Assembly (NCBI GenBank): GCA_937858435.1 | Contig: CALLZJ010000237.1 | Location: forward strand, 1 to 34,730 | Reading direction: 5' to 3' | Length of the DNA stretch: 34,730 nt | Origin: an uncultured bacterium | Lineage (GTDB): Bacteria > Planctomycetota > Planctomycetia > Gemmatales > HRBIN36 | Shown: in pieces, positions 8,212-16,796 of the stretch | Layout of the letters: each line of letters begins with the position of its first letter | Numbering within the stretch: the first letter of the stretch is position 1 | Notes under the pieces: model-generated | The model's database searches: none | Told to the model about the DNA's origin: nothing | The model's input: the letters and a program-made list of their open reading frames with translations, nothing else | Position numbers and translations under genes: made by a program

Positions 8212-9582
8212 TTACTTCGGCTTGGAGCCCGAACTCTGGTTCAGCAGATTGAACATCCGCTGGTCCAGGCCGGGGTCCTTCTGGGGCTTGGTCGGCTTGA
8301 ACATGTTCTTGATCTTACCGCTGACGCTGTTGTCCGACGGCTCGACCACGATGTACTGAGGCTGAAGGGCCGGCTGGACGGCAGCGGGTTGGGCAGCGAC
8401 CATGGGCTGATCGTCGAACAGGATCTGCACCTTGGGCTGGGTGCTGGGGTCGGTCGCGGCGGCCGGATAGATCGGCTGCACGTACTGCACGCCATTTGCG
8501 GCCGGGGCGGGCTGCATGAACTTGGCCTGAGCCGGGGCCGCGGGCATCGGAACGGGGTGGAGCCGTTGCGCCGGTGCCGACTGCACCATGACCACGGTCG
8601 GCTGACTCTGAGCGACGGGGCTCAGGCGCGGCTGGGCGGTCGGGGTGGCGTCGGTGCGCACCGAGGCATTGACCAGATCGAACAGGCCCCGCGAACCCGA
8701 AGGCGGCGCCATGCCACGGCGGGCCCGCAGCACTTCCTCGGCGTCCTTGAGCGGATCGCCCGAGGGACGGCGCAGCACCTGCGTGCGGTCCGGCGAGGTT
8801 GGGTCAGCCGGCCGGTCGGGTGAAACCGGATCGGGACGCTTGGGATCGCTGACTTCGCGGTAGCAAGCCACGCAGCGTTCCAGGGCCAGGGCAGCGGCGT
8901 CACGCACGCGCTGGCACTTTTCGGGCTGGACGCGAATCTCTTCCTTGCCGTCCAGGGTGAAGCTCCACATGCCGCCCTGACCGGCCGCCACGAGGGACAG
9001 GGCCGCCATGGTCATCTTGGTGCAGCAGCAGCCCGTCTGCAGGGCCTTGGCTGCTTCCCAGCGGACGCATTCGTTCTTGTCGAAGAGCAGGGCCTCGACG
9101 ATTGCCTTTTCCACTTCGGGCCAGCGCGAGCAGTCGGCGGTCGAGAGATAGCGGATGGCCGCGGCCCGGGCCTTGGCGTTGGCCTCGTCGGCCTTGACCT
9201 TGTTGGCCACGTCCTCGGCGCCGCCGGGTGCTTCCTCGGCGATGCGGGCCAGGTCAGCCGCGCTCGGCATCGTCGGGCAGATGGGCCCGAGCATGCCGCC
9301 CGTGAACGCTCCCATCGGCAGCAGCATGTTGTTGAACAGGCCGCCCAGCGGACATTCGCAGAAGCGGCGGAGGCAGCGCTCCTTGGCTTCCGGACCACAA
9401 CCCAGGAAATCCCACAGGGTGCGGGTGCTGCCCGCGGCCTGCCCCACGGCCTGGGTCGCGCCGGCTGCCGCAGCCGGTGCCGCGGCCGGTCCCCCGCCCA
9501 TGCCAGGCAACTGGGCCTGAAGATGGGCAACCAGCCCCATGAGCACGACCAGGCTCACCGCGCACCGCATCCAAGGTTTCAT
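8212..9582 (-). CDS. secreted cysteine-rich protein with HEAT-like helices
   Basis: A 456-residue exported protein I cannot assign to a characterised family. Residues 1-23 are a signal peptide. A low-complexity Gly/Ala stretch follows, then a cysteine-rich part: Cys62, Cys70, Cys75, Cys77, Cys102, Cys151, Cys172, the triplet Cys185-187, Cys223, Cys237 and Cys240. Residues about 138-200 and 225-240 look like HEAT-type helical repeats (alternating VRWEAAKAL and RDAAALALE helices). The C-terminal 200 residues are Pro/Ala/Gln-rich and probably unstructured. The start has GGGAGGG about eight bases upstream, and a strong terminator follows the gene. It lies inside the exopolysaccharide region, but that does not prove a role there. 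The many cysteines suggest disulfides or metal binding outside the cytoplasm (inference). Confidence 0.75.
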   Translation of the reverse strand: MKPWMRCAVSLVVLMGLVAHLQAQLPGMGGGPAAAPAAAAGATQAVGQAAGSTRTLWDFLGCGPEAKERCLRRFCECPLGGLFNNMLLPMGAFTGGMLGPICPTMPSAADLARIAEEAPGGAEDVANKVKADEANAKARAAAIRYLSTADCSRWPEVEKAIVEALLFDKNECVRWEAAKALQTGCCCTKMTMAALSLVAAGQGGMWSFTLDGKEEIRVQPEKCQRVRDAAALALERCVACYREVSDPKRPDPVSPDRPADPTSPDRTQVLRRPSGDPLKDAEEVLRARRGMAPPSGSRGLFDLVNASVRTDATPTAQPRLSPVAQSQPTVVMVQSAPAQRLHPVPMPAAPAQAKFMQPAPAANGVQYVQPIYPAAATDPSTQPKVQILFDDQPMVAAQPAAVQPALQPQYIVVEPSDNSVSGKIKNMFKPTKPQKDPGLDQRMFNLLNQSSGSKPK

Positions 9583-9825
9583 GAGTTCGTCCCTCCCCGT
9601 GTCCTGCCCAGCCGCTTTTGCCTTGGCTGAGGCTCTTCCTCCGGCGACCTATCCCACGCCGGCAGGCATGCTGCTGGAAATCCCCTCCCCATTCAGTTCG
9701 GCCGCGGGGCATGAGGAACCTTAGGAAATGCGCTGGTTCTGCCGCCTTTGCGCGGAATGCATCAAGCAGCGGGAATGCAAGCGATAGCGTAGGGCCCGCG
9801 TTTGCGTTAACTGCTGGCTCTGAGG

Positions 9826-10608
9826 CTAACGCCACCAGCGGGGCAGCCAGGAGAAGGCGGAGCTCTTGGGAGGAGGCGCGACGCGGAGGGGGAGTCCCTG
9901 CAAGATCGCCAACCCGTTCCCGCCCAGGATGCGATCGGCGGCCGCGCTGCCGACCCATTCGACGACGGTATGGGCGGCGGCGGCCAGGTGGGGTGGCCGG
10001 CGGTCAGGCGAATGGCCATCGGAACCAAGGGTGTGAACCAGCCCACGCCGGAACCAATTCCGCAGGGCCTTCTGCCCGGCCGCTGACTGCATCCGCAGCA
10101 CGTTGGCCGAGGAGACTTGCGTCAAAAGCCCCTGGTCGACCCAGGTCGCGAGCAATTCCGGACTGTGAAGCAGTTCCGGAGTCTGTTCGGGGTGGGCCAG
10201 GATCGGTCGCAGGCCCAACTGGGTGAGCCGCCAAATGGTATGGCCCAGATCCACGAACAGCCCATGCGGCATCTCGATGAAGAGATACTGGCCTCGGTCG
10301 GCGACGCTGAGGAGGCGGCCAGCACTCCAGACTTCGTCGAGGTCGGGGACGACGATGATCTCGGCCCCGAGGTAAACCATCAAGGGCAGATTCTCCGCCC
10401 GCAGCCGCTCGGTGAGTTGGGCGTGGACAGTGCGAATGACCTCGGGGGTCACGTCGGGGTAGAACTCGTTCTGATGGGCCAGTCCGTGGACCGCGTCCAC
10501 GCCTTCATCCAGGAGGATGCGGCACATGGCGACGGCGTCGTCGAGGGTGCGCGGCCCGTCGTCAACGCCGGCGATCAAGTGGCAGTGCATGTCAACGAGG
10601 GGGATCAT
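9826..10608 (-). CDS. CpsB/CapC-type PHP-domain tyrosine-protein phosphatase
   Basis: A 260-residue PHP-fold metallophosphatase, the usual length for CpsB/YwqE proteins. Metal-ligand motifs are visible in order: DMHCHL (6-11), a downstream VDDGP, Glu83 in GAEIIV, His139 in ILAHPE, and SDGH (196-199). The family dephosphorylates the tyrosine-rich tail of bacterial tyrosine kinases that control capsule or exopolysaccharide chain length. It lies 90 bases downstream of the Wzc-type kinase on the same strand, so the kinase is its probable substrate. A GC-rich hairpin between the two genes may lower its expression relative to the kinase. PHP-type phosphatases are best known from Gram-positive loci; Gram-negative Wzc systems more often use a low-molecular-weight phosphatase. 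Confidence 0.87.
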   Translation of the reverse strand: MIPLVDMHCHLIAGVDDGPRTLDDAVAMCRILLDEGVDAVHGLAHQNEFYPDVTPEVIRTVHAQLTERLRAENLPLMVYLGAEIIVVPDLDEVWSAGRLLSVADRGQYLFIEMPHGLFVDLGHTIWRLTQLGLRPILAHPEQTPELLHSPELLATWVDQGLLTQVSSANVLRMQSAAGQKALRNWFRRGLVHTLGSDGHSPDRRPPHLAAAAHTVVEWVGSAAADRILGGNGLAILQGLPLRVAPPPKSSAFSWLPRWWR

Positions 10609-10637
10609 GGCCTGATGCCCATCCGGCCCCCGGGGTA

Positions 10638-10674
10638 AGGAAAGAGGCTCGCGACGGAGAGTCCGCCGCGAGCC
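10638..10674 (-). terminator. GC-rich hairpin between kinase and phosphatase genes
   Basis: GGCTCGCG (10646-10653) pairs perfectly with CGCGAGCC (10667-10674), and inside it CGGA (10655-10658) pairs with TCCG (10662-10665) around a three-base loop. On the minus strand it is followed by TCTTTCC, a weak U-rich tail. It begins 24 bases after the kinase stop. Only 37 bases remain before the phosphatase start, which leaves little room for a separate promoter, so partial termination with read-through fits best. Confidence 0.6.
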
Positions 10675-10698
10675 TGTACGTGACCCGGTACGGGCCGG

Positions 10699-13161
10699 TT
10701 ACTTCTTGCCGAACAGGCCCTTGAACCAGCCACCACCCTCCTGGCGGGGCGCGGTCAGGCTGGGGGTCTCCTCCTCGAGCCGCTCCGCGGAGCGGCGGCG
10801 GGTAGAGGCCTCCGGTGCGTCGCCTTCCTTGTCGCTGTAGTATTCCTCGCCGTGAGCAGAGTAGTAGCGGTCATAGTACTCGTACTTGTACTGGTACGAG
10901 TTGGCGTAGTCGTACTGGCCATAGTTGTAGCCGTACGTGTAGCCGTAACCGTAGCCGCCCTGCGAGAAGAGGTTGATGCCGTTGACCACCACGCCGAGCA
11001 CGTTGGCCCCGAGCGAGGTGAGGATTTCCCAGGCCCGTTCGGCGACCGGCCGGCCGTTGCGCGCCACCCGGATGCACAGGAGCACGCCGTCCACCCGCGG
11101 CGCCACCACGCACGGGTCGGTGACGACCAGCAGCGGCGGCGTATCGAGTAGAACGAAGTCGAACTGTTCGCGGAGCTCGTCGACCAGTTCCTTGAAGCGA
11201 GGCGAGGTGAGCAGTTCAGCCGGGTTGGGCGGATTCGGACCGCACGCCAGGATCGACAGGCCGGGCACGGCCGTGGGCTGGATCGCCTCGTGCAGTTCGC
11301 ACTGGCCCGTGAGCACGGACGTAAACCCGACCTCGTTGGTCACGCCCAGCACCTTGTGAATGCGGGGGCGGCGGAAGTCGGCGTCGATGAGGATCGCCTT
11401 TTTGCCCGACTGAGCGATGGAGACGGCCAGGTTGGTCGACAGGGTCGTCTTGCCGTCGCCCATGTTCGGGCTGGTGATTTGGATGACCTTGTGGCCTTCG
11501 CCACGGGTGCTGAAGTAGAGCGCGGTGCGGACGCCGCGGAACACTTCGGCCTTGCGCGACTTGGGCTTGTAGTAGGTGCAGAGGATCGGGTCGGGTCCGC
11601 CTGCCACGCCTTCGACCTTGGCCCGCTCTTCCTCTTCGGAGAGCAGCGGCGGGATGTGGCCGAGCACGGGCAGATTGAGCCGCCGCCGGATCTCGTCGGG
11701 GCTGCGGAAGCTCTTGTCGGTCACGTCGGCCAGGTAAGCGAAGCCCAAGCCGGACAGCAGACCGAAGAAGGTCGCCAGCGTGAAGACCGTGAGGGCCTTC
11801 GGCTCCACCCGCACCGCCTGGGTCGGCGGCATGATCAGGTCGGCGGCGTAGCCGCCCATGTTCTTCGAGGTGTCGAACTTGGCGATCTGCGTGCAGATGG
11901 CGTCGAACAACTTCTTGGTGCCTTCGATGGCATCGGTCAACTCGTCATCGCGGAGCAGTTGATCCTGTTGCCGTCGCAACTCGGCGGCGAGCAGGTTCTT
12001 CTTGGTCTCCCAGGTCGCGATCTCTTCGTTGATCGATTCGAGTTCGAGCTTGATGGCGGCGAGGCCCGTCAGGATGACACTGCCCGTCGAGTTGCCCTTG
12101 GAGTCCTTGGGCGCTCGCGGGTCGTTGGAACCAGGTCCCTGCTCTTCGCTGGTGACAGCGATCCGTTCGCGCAGGTCGATGATCATCTGGTCGAGCGTGC
12201 GGATGTCGGGGTGGTTCTCGCCCAGTTGGAAGAGGCGGACCCGGCGTTCGCGTTCGAGTTTGCTGAGTTCTTCTTGGAGGGCCAGCGAGGTGCTGGAGCG
12301 CAACTGGTCACCGCCCCAGCGGTGGCTGAGTTCTGCCGAGAGGAGCAGTTGGGCTCCTTGCCAGCGGTCGCTGTTCATGGCCTGTTCGATCTTGCGGATG
12401 CGTGTTTCCTTGGCGATCTGAGTGGCCACGAGCTTGGAGAGGACGTCCTCGATGGCGGCCAGCATCAACTTGCGGGGATCGCGGCCGTCCATCCGCTGGT
12501 CGATCATCGGGTTGAGTCGGCGGTGATCCTTGAGGTTTTCACGCTTGACCTGCATGTCCTTTTCCAGGATGGTGCGGGCCTCGACGAGCTTGTTCTGTAC
12601 GTCCTTGGCCGTTTCGCGGTAACGGTCGGCGAGGTAATTGCGATAGGCTTCGATGATGTGGCGCAGGATGCTGGCACAGTCTTCGCTGACCGGCCCGCGG
12701 AAGGACAGGTCGAGCACGCTGGAGCGATTCGTGCCTTCCCGGGTGTTGCGGACGACCGTCAGGTTTTCGATGATCTGGTTGACGACGGCGTAGGGCTCGG
12801 CGTTGCCCTTGAAGGTCTGCAGGGCGTAGAGCTCGCCGTTCTGGACGGCCATGCCGACGATGAGCGGACTGCGGATGATGAGCGTATGGGTGGCGAGGTA
12901 GTCTTCCATGTAGTACGTCGCCAGGTCCAGCGATACGCCGGTCCCCAGGTCAGGCGTCTTGCGGATGACGTGGATGGAGGCTTCCGACTTGTAGACGGGC
13001 TGCTTCTGGGCGTAGTAGAGGGCGCCGCAGACGAGGCAGACCACCAAGCCCAGGATGACCAAGGACTTGCGTTGCCAGGCGATGCGGTAAATGTTGGCGG
13101 CAGTGGCCAACTCCGGAGCGTCGGTCACGGGGGGCTCAATGCCCTCGGCTTTCCTGATCAT
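10699..13161 (-). CDS. Wzc-type polysaccharide co-polymerase and tyrosine autokinase
   Basis: An 820-residue inner-membrane protein with chain-length regulator and kinase in one chain. Membrane helices at about 33-50 and 457-477 flank a periplasmic domain with long coiled-coil helices (about 180-430). The cytoplasmic kinase has Walker A SPNMGDGKTT (564-573), Walker A-prime ILIDADFRRP (590-599) and Walker B FVLLDTPP (669-676). The tail carries 17 tyrosines between residues 737 and 775, the usual autophosphorylation cluster. An additional 40-residue charged extension ends in GWFKGLFGKK. The family controls chain length and export of capsule or exopolysaccharide through cycles of tyrosine phosphorylation. 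A good promoter lies 59 bases upstream, just after the preceding gene, and a PHP phosphatase gene follows. Confidence 0.93.
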   Translation of the reverse strand: MIRKAEGIEPPVTDAPELATAANIYRIAWQRKSLVILGLVVCLVCGALYYAQKQPVYKSEASIHVIRKTPDLGTGVSLDLATYYMEDYLATHTLIIRSPLIVGMAVQNGELYALQTFKGNAEPYAVVNQIIENLTVVRNTREGTNRSSVLDLSFRGPVSEDCASILRHIIEAYRNYLADRYRETAKDVQNKLVEARTILEKDMQVKRENLKDHRRLNPMIDQRMDGRDPRKLMLAAIEDVLSKLVATQIAKETRIRKIEQAMNSDRWQGAQLLLSAELSHRWGGDQLRSSTSLALQEELSKLERERRVRLFQLGENHPDIRTLDQMIIDLRERIAVTSEEQGPGSNDPRAPKDSKGNSTGSVILTGLAAIKLELESINEEIATWETKKNLLAAELRRQQDQLLRDDELTDAIEGTKKLFDAICTQIAKFDTSKNMGGYAADLIMPPTQAVRVEPKALTVFTLATFFGLLSGLGFAYLADVTDKSFRSPDEIRRRLNLPVLGHIPPLLSEEEERAKVEGVAGGPDPILCTYYKPKSRKAEVFRGVRTALYFSTRGEGHKVIQITSPNMGDGKTTLSTNLAVSIAQSGKKAILIDADFRRPRIHKVLGVTNEVGFTSVLTGQCELHEAIQPTAVPGLSILACGPNPPNPAELLTSPRFKELVDELREQFDFVLLDTPPLLVVTDPCVVAPRVDGVLLCIRVARNGRPVAERAWEILTSLGANVLGVVVNGINLFSQGGYGYGYTYGYNYGQYDYANSYQYKYEYYDRYYSAHGEEYYSDKEGDAPEASTRRRSAERLEEETPSLTAPRQEGGGWFKGLFGKK

Positions 13162-13219
13162 GGCTCGTTCCCCATTTCCCGCGGCAAAATGAACCCAGTT
13201 GCGCGAGGATGACAGTGGG

Positions 13220-13249
13220 ATTATACCCGGCAGCCGCGAAGCCTGTCGG
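13220..13249 (-). promoter_or_regulatory. promoter of the tyrosine autokinase gene
   Basis: On the minus strand CCGACA (13249-13244) and a perfect TATAAT (13225-13220) are 18 bases apart. Transcription would start near 13213 and give a leader of about 50 bases before the ATG at 13161. It lies in the 100-base gap after the WecA-like gene, so the kinase can be transcribed independently. Confidence 0.6.
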
Positions 13250-13261
13250 AAATCCTCAAGT

Positions 13262-14782
13262 TTAGTCAGCGGCCACAGCCAGTGCCGAGGCCGATTTCAC
13301 CGACAACGCCGGATGGGCTTCCGGGCGCTCCGGTGCCGCGAGCGACGCCTGCAGCGCCGACTCGAACTCTTCAATCAACAGGGCGATCTTGGCAGCCTTA
13401 TCCCAGAAGAAGTCGGAGCCCCGGTGTCCGAGCAGTTCCACGCGTCCGACCATGGCCCCTTCGACGGCGATGGGTAGTTCCATCCGCCAGGAAGTGGACA
13501 TTTCCGCATGATCGTCGGCAGGGTTCTCCCAACGGGCATGGAAGCTCGTTTGGTAGGCCGGGGCGTTGATGTCCAGCTTGACTTGGGAGCAGTCGAGGTC
13601 CTGGGCGGCGAGGGTCAGCCGCTCCCATAGGTCGGTCCAGTCGGCGTCGCCCTGCAGGTCCATGGACATCTGCTGCGGCTGGCCCCGCTTGCCGCGGGCC
13701 AGCAGCTTGGTGGTCTGGTGGGCCAGGCTCCTCTTGATGAGTACCAGCTCGACATAGCCAAAGAGCCGTGAGGCCACCAGGATGGAAACCACGATCAGGG
13801 CGGAGAGCAGGGCGTAAAGCTCGCTCTTGAGGAACATGCTCAGCCAGGCGCCCACGACGCAGAGCAGGCACAGGCAGGCCACGGCCACCAGGACCTTGCG
13901 ATGGGATAGCCCGCGGCTGAGCATGCAGTGGTGCAGGTGGCCTCGGTCCGTGGCGTAAATGCTGCGGCCGGTAAGCTTGCGACGGATGATGGCCGCAAAG
14001 GTGTCCATAATCGGTAGAGTCAGAACGGCAAGCGGGGCCGCGAGGCCGATGGTGGCCGTGGCCTTGAGCGAACTCTGGATGGCCAGCACGCCGATGATCA
14101 GGCCGATCAGCATCGAGCCGGAGTCGCCGAGGAAGATCGAGGCCGGCGGGAAATTATAACGGAGGAAGCCGATCAGGGCCCCGGCCAGAACCACGCCGAC
14201 GCAAGCCGCCGTCCAGGATTCGTTGAGAGCAGCGATGAGGCCGAAACCCAGCGTGATGATGATGCCAATGATGCTCAGGAGCCCGTCCATGCCGTCCAGC
14301 AGGTTGAGCGAATTGATCGCCCCGAGCAGGAAGAAGGCCGTGAACGGAATCGCCAGCCAGCCAAGGTTCACGGGCCAATCGAGGATGCGGAAGCTATCGA
14401 CCCGCACTCCCATCATCATGACCAGGCCGACAACGGCCATTTGGCCTAGCAGCTTGTAGCGGCCCCGGAGCTTACCGTAGTCGTCCACGACGCCCAGGAT
14501 CGTGATGAGCACGCTCGCGCCGAGCAGGCCGAGCAGAAACCCGAAGTCCTTGGAAAGGCTATCACGCACTGGGCCCGGTACGGCCCAGGCGGCAAATAGC
14601 GTCAGGGCCGCGGCCACCAGGATCGCCAGCCCCCCGGCCACGGGCATGGGCTTGGCATGGACCTTGCGTCGGCCGTCAGGATGGTCCAAAAGCCCCAGCT
14701 GTGTGGCCAACGCCCGGACGATGGGCGTCAGGGCCAGCGCTAAGGCGCAGCTCAGGACCAGCATGAAGATCAGAACAGTCAT
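13262..14782 (-). CDS. WecA/MraY-family polyprenyl-phosphate sugar-1-phosphate transferase with cytosolic extension
   Basis: A 506-residue integral membrane enzyme expected to move a sugar-1-phosphate from a UDP-sugar to undecaprenyl phosphate, starting a lipid-linked glycan. Family motifs are in order: the DHPDGRRKVH entry (33-42), VVDDYGKLRGR (98-108), NSLNLLDGMDGL (157-168), LGDSGS (218-223) and HLHH (282-285), with about ten or eleven hydrophobic helices to residue 345. Beyond the usual end is a soluble stretch (about 370-480) with strands and a final helix (KIALLIEEFESAL), which looks like a small GAF-like domain; I cannot confirm this. ATG 14782 is chosen because the first membrane helix starts there. 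GGGGAGGAG lies about 11 bases upstream. The frame is open for another 53 codons upstream, but these are not family-like. A long leader precedes it. Confidence 0.9.
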   Translation of the reverse strand: MTVLIFMLVLSCALALALTPIVRALATQLGLLDHPDGRRKVHAKPMPVAGGLAILVAAALTLFAAWAVPGPVRDSLSKDFGFLLGLLGASVLITILGVVDDYGKLRGRYKLLGQMAVVGLVMMMGVRVDSFRILDWPVNLGWLAIPFTAFFLLGAINSLNLLDGMDGLLSIIGIIITLGFGLIAALNESWTAACVGVVLAGALIGFLRYNFPPASIFLGDSGSMLIGLIIGVLAIQSSLKATATIGLAAPLAVLTLPIMDTFAAIIRRKLTGRSIYATDRGHLHHCMLSRGLSHRKVLVAVACLCLLCVVGAWLSMFLKSELYALLSALIVVSILVASRLFGYVELVLIKRSLAHQTTKLLARGKRGQPQQMSMDLQGDADWTDLWERLTLAAQDLDCSQVKLDINAPAYQTSFHARWENPADDHAEMSTSWRMELPIAVEGAMVGRVELLGHRGSDFFWDKAAKIALLIEEFESALQASLAAPERPEAHPALSVKSASALAVAAD

Positions 14783-15326
14783 GGAGTGGACCGCTCCTCC
14801 CCTTGTGCCGCCTGCATCTGATGAAACCAGCGATGAAAAGACCAAGAACTCAGATGCAAGACCAAAGCCAAGGCTCGAAGGTGATGGTGCGCCCGAGGCG
14901 ACCTTTCGACGTTGCCAGCAAGGCCAAAGTTCCGCCCCCACCGCGGCGGCGACCGCCGTTGGTCGGGGTGTCTTGAACGCGTAAAGCCTCTAAGCATGAA
15001 CTGCGCCGGCAACACATCCGTGGACCATCCGCCCTATCCGGGCGGGCATCCAACGTTCACGGAACGTACGTCCGCCAGCGTCCTTGCGGAAGACGTGAGA
15101 CCCTAGTTATACGTTAGCCCGGAAGCCGCGTCAATGGGCCACCCGCAGGTCCAGTATTCGCCCAGGACAGACCCCCCGGCGTGGCTGGCAGCACCGGCAG
15201 CACCATCTTCAAGGCCCAGTCAAGGAGAGTTGGGCAAGAGGCGGCGGCAGTAGGGCCCCAAGGCCGCGCGGCGTTGGAGCCGCCACCGCGTGACATCGAA
15301 GACGTAAGCGGCGGTCGGCAATGGTC
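14783..15326. other. 544-base non-coding region: WecA-like leader and WcaJ-like 3' flank
   Basis: No protein-coding gene is convincing here. It holds the promoter at 15106-15134 and, left of it, a minus-strand leader of about 320 bases. In the leader, CCGCCC (15029-15034) and GGGCGG (15040-15045) form a perfect six-base stem with a five-base loop. GCATCTGA (14814-14821) pairs with TCAGATGC (14850-14857) over 28 bases. A minus-strand frame from ATG 14997 (or GTG 15015) ends at 14779 with an ATGA overlap on the WecA-like start. Its base use at third positions is less GC-rich than the neighbours, so it is a leader-peptide candidate rather than a normal gene. Right of the promoter I see nothing definite. 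Confidence 0.6.
15106..15134 (-). promoter_or_regulatory. strong promoter with long leader, WecA-like gene
   Basis: On the minus strand TTGACG (15134-15129) and TATAAC (15111-15106) are separated by exactly 17 bases, each matching the housekeeping consensus at five of six positions. This is one of the best promoter matches in the window. Transcription should start near 15099, about 320 bases before the ATG at 14782. Confidence 0.65.
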
Positions 15327-16724
15327 TTAGTACGCGTTCTTATTCACGATCCCGTGCCAGATCGTCAGCCACATGATCTTGATGTCGAACCAAGGGTTCC
15401 AGTGAGTGATGTAATAGAGATCGTGCTGAATCCGCTTGCGGAGGGAGGTGTTGCCGCGCCACCCGTTGACTTGGGCCCAACCCGTGATGCCAGCCTTCAT
15501 GGCATGTCGCACCATATAGTTGGGCACGGTCTTGCGAAACTTCTCGATGAAGACGGGACGTTCCGGCCGAGGACCGACCAGGCTCATGTGGCCCGCCAGG
15601 ACATTGAGCAACTGCGGCAACTCGTCCAGGCTGGTCTTGCGGAGGAAGCTGCCGATCGGCGTCCGGCGCGGATCGTCGGCCCGAGCCCAAACTGGACCAG
15701 TCTGAGCCTCGGCATCGACCCGCATGGTTCGGAACTTGAGCATCTGAAACCGCTCGCCGTTCAGCCCGCACCGCTCCTGCCGGAAGAGGACTGGTCCGGG
15801 GCTGGTCAGCTTCACGAACAAGGCGACGGTCAGCATAACAGGGGCCAGCAATACCAGGGCGATCAGGGAGAGGACGACGTCCATGGCCCGCTTGACCGCC
15901 ACGTTGATGCCGTGGTAGGGATTCTCCCGCAGCCCCATGACGGTCAGGCCATCCAGATTGGTCGTCGTGATGGAGACCGCGGCCATGCTCGGCACATCCA
16001 GAACCAGGCGTACGTCGCAGTAGGAGGCTGAGAGCACGTCGAAAACTCGCCGGGCTTCGTGAAAGCGATTGAGGGGCAGGGCGATGAAAACGTGATCGAC
16101 CCGATGTTCCTCCACTAGCCGCGGCAAGTCGCTGATACCGCCGAGGATGTGCAAGTCGCTGGTCCAGCGGCTGGGTTGATCCTCGACGTGGCCCACCGCG
16201 GTCATGCCCGTCCAACTGGCATGGCGTAGGGCCCGGGCCATCTTGCGAGCAATGCGTCCGGTGCCAACAATGAGAGCAGGCTTGGCGTTGACCCCACGTC
16301 GCCGGAGCGAGCGGATGAGCTGCCACCAGATCCGGCGCGTGGCCCAGACCAGGACGAAGCAGGCCGCCAAGAACAGCCCCATAGTCAGCCGGGACTCATA
16401 GGGGTCCTGCTGGTAGAAGATGGCGGCCAGGACCAGGAGCATGAGGAGCCCCGTCCCCTTGGCCACGCTGGCCAGCTCTTCCCGATGACGGCGGAGCCGG
16501 TTCACGTCGTACATGCCGGCCAGGTAGTAGGCGATCGGCCCGAGCACGGCCAGCACCGGCAGGTGGACGAGGCAGTCGCTCCAACTGGGCGTGTTTTTCG
16601 TGACTTCAAGCCAGCCGGTGTGGAAGCGAATGAAGTAGGCCGTCACCCAGGCGACCATGGTCAGGGCGACGTCCCACGCCAAGAACCACAGAATGAGCAC
16701 TTGCCGCGATGGCTTGACGACCAT
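15327..16724 (-). CDS. WcaJ-type exopolysaccharide polyprenyl glycosylphosphotransferase
   Basis: A 465-residue inner-membrane enzyme that should transfer a sugar-1-phosphate (often glucose or galactose) from UDP-sugar to undecaprenyl phosphate. Four N-terminal helices (about 8-32, 52-72, 90-104, 114-128) precede a Rossmann-like domain ([12 protein letters not shown], 150-161). A fifth helix (about 284-304) leads into the catalytic bacterial sugar transferase domain: [15 protein letters not shown] (329-334), [11 protein letters not shown] (366-376), SLVGPRPE (381-388) and [14 protein letters not shown] (411-424). The length and order are those of full-length WcaJ/WbaP-like proteins. ATG 16724 has AAGGA eight bases upstream, better than the 28-codon upstream extension. 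It is the second lipid-linked initiator in this cluster besides the WecA-like protein. Confidence 0.93.
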   Translation of the reverse strand: MVVKPSRQVLILWFLAWDVALTMVAWVTAYFIRFHTGWLEVTKNTPSWSDCLVHLPVLAVLGPIAYYLAGMYDVNRLRRHREELASVAKGTGLLMLLVLAAIFYQQDPYESRLTMGLFLAACFVLVWATRRIWWQLIRSLRRRGVNAKPALIVGTGRIARKMARALRHASWTGMTAVGHVEDQPSRWTSDLHILGGISDLPRLVEEHRVDHVFIALPLNRFHEARRVFDVLSASYCDVRLVLDVPSMAAVSITTTNLDGLTVMGLRENPYHGINVAVKRAMDVVLSLIALVLLAPVMLTVALFVKLTSPGPVLFRQERCGLNGERFQMLKFRTMRVDAEAQTGPVWARADDPRRTPIGSFLRKTSLDELPQLLNVLAGHMSLVGPRPERPVFIEKFRKTVPNYMVRHAMKAGITGWAQVNGWRGNTSLRKRIQHDLYYITHWNPWFDIKIMWLTIWHGIVNKNAY

Positions 16725-16796
16725 GGTGAGCGTCCTTGCTCTCGAAGCCGGATCATGGGGGCGGCGCGCACGGCTACCCCGGTCCGGACCAGGCTG

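Noticed and set aside
11290-13212. Plus-strand open frame of 640 codons
   Set aside because: It is antisense to the tyrosine autokinase, which has all family motifs; the frame is a mirror of its codon pattern.
14783-14941. N-terminal extension of the WecA-like protein
   Set aside because: The 53 extra residues have no family character and the first conserved membrane helix starts exactly at the ATG at 14782.
14960-15010. Sequence similar to the core of a cyclic di-GMP riboswitch on the plus strand
   Set aside because: Only a short ACGC...AAAGCC-like match exists, the tetraloop and receptor parts are missing, and no plus-strand gene follows.
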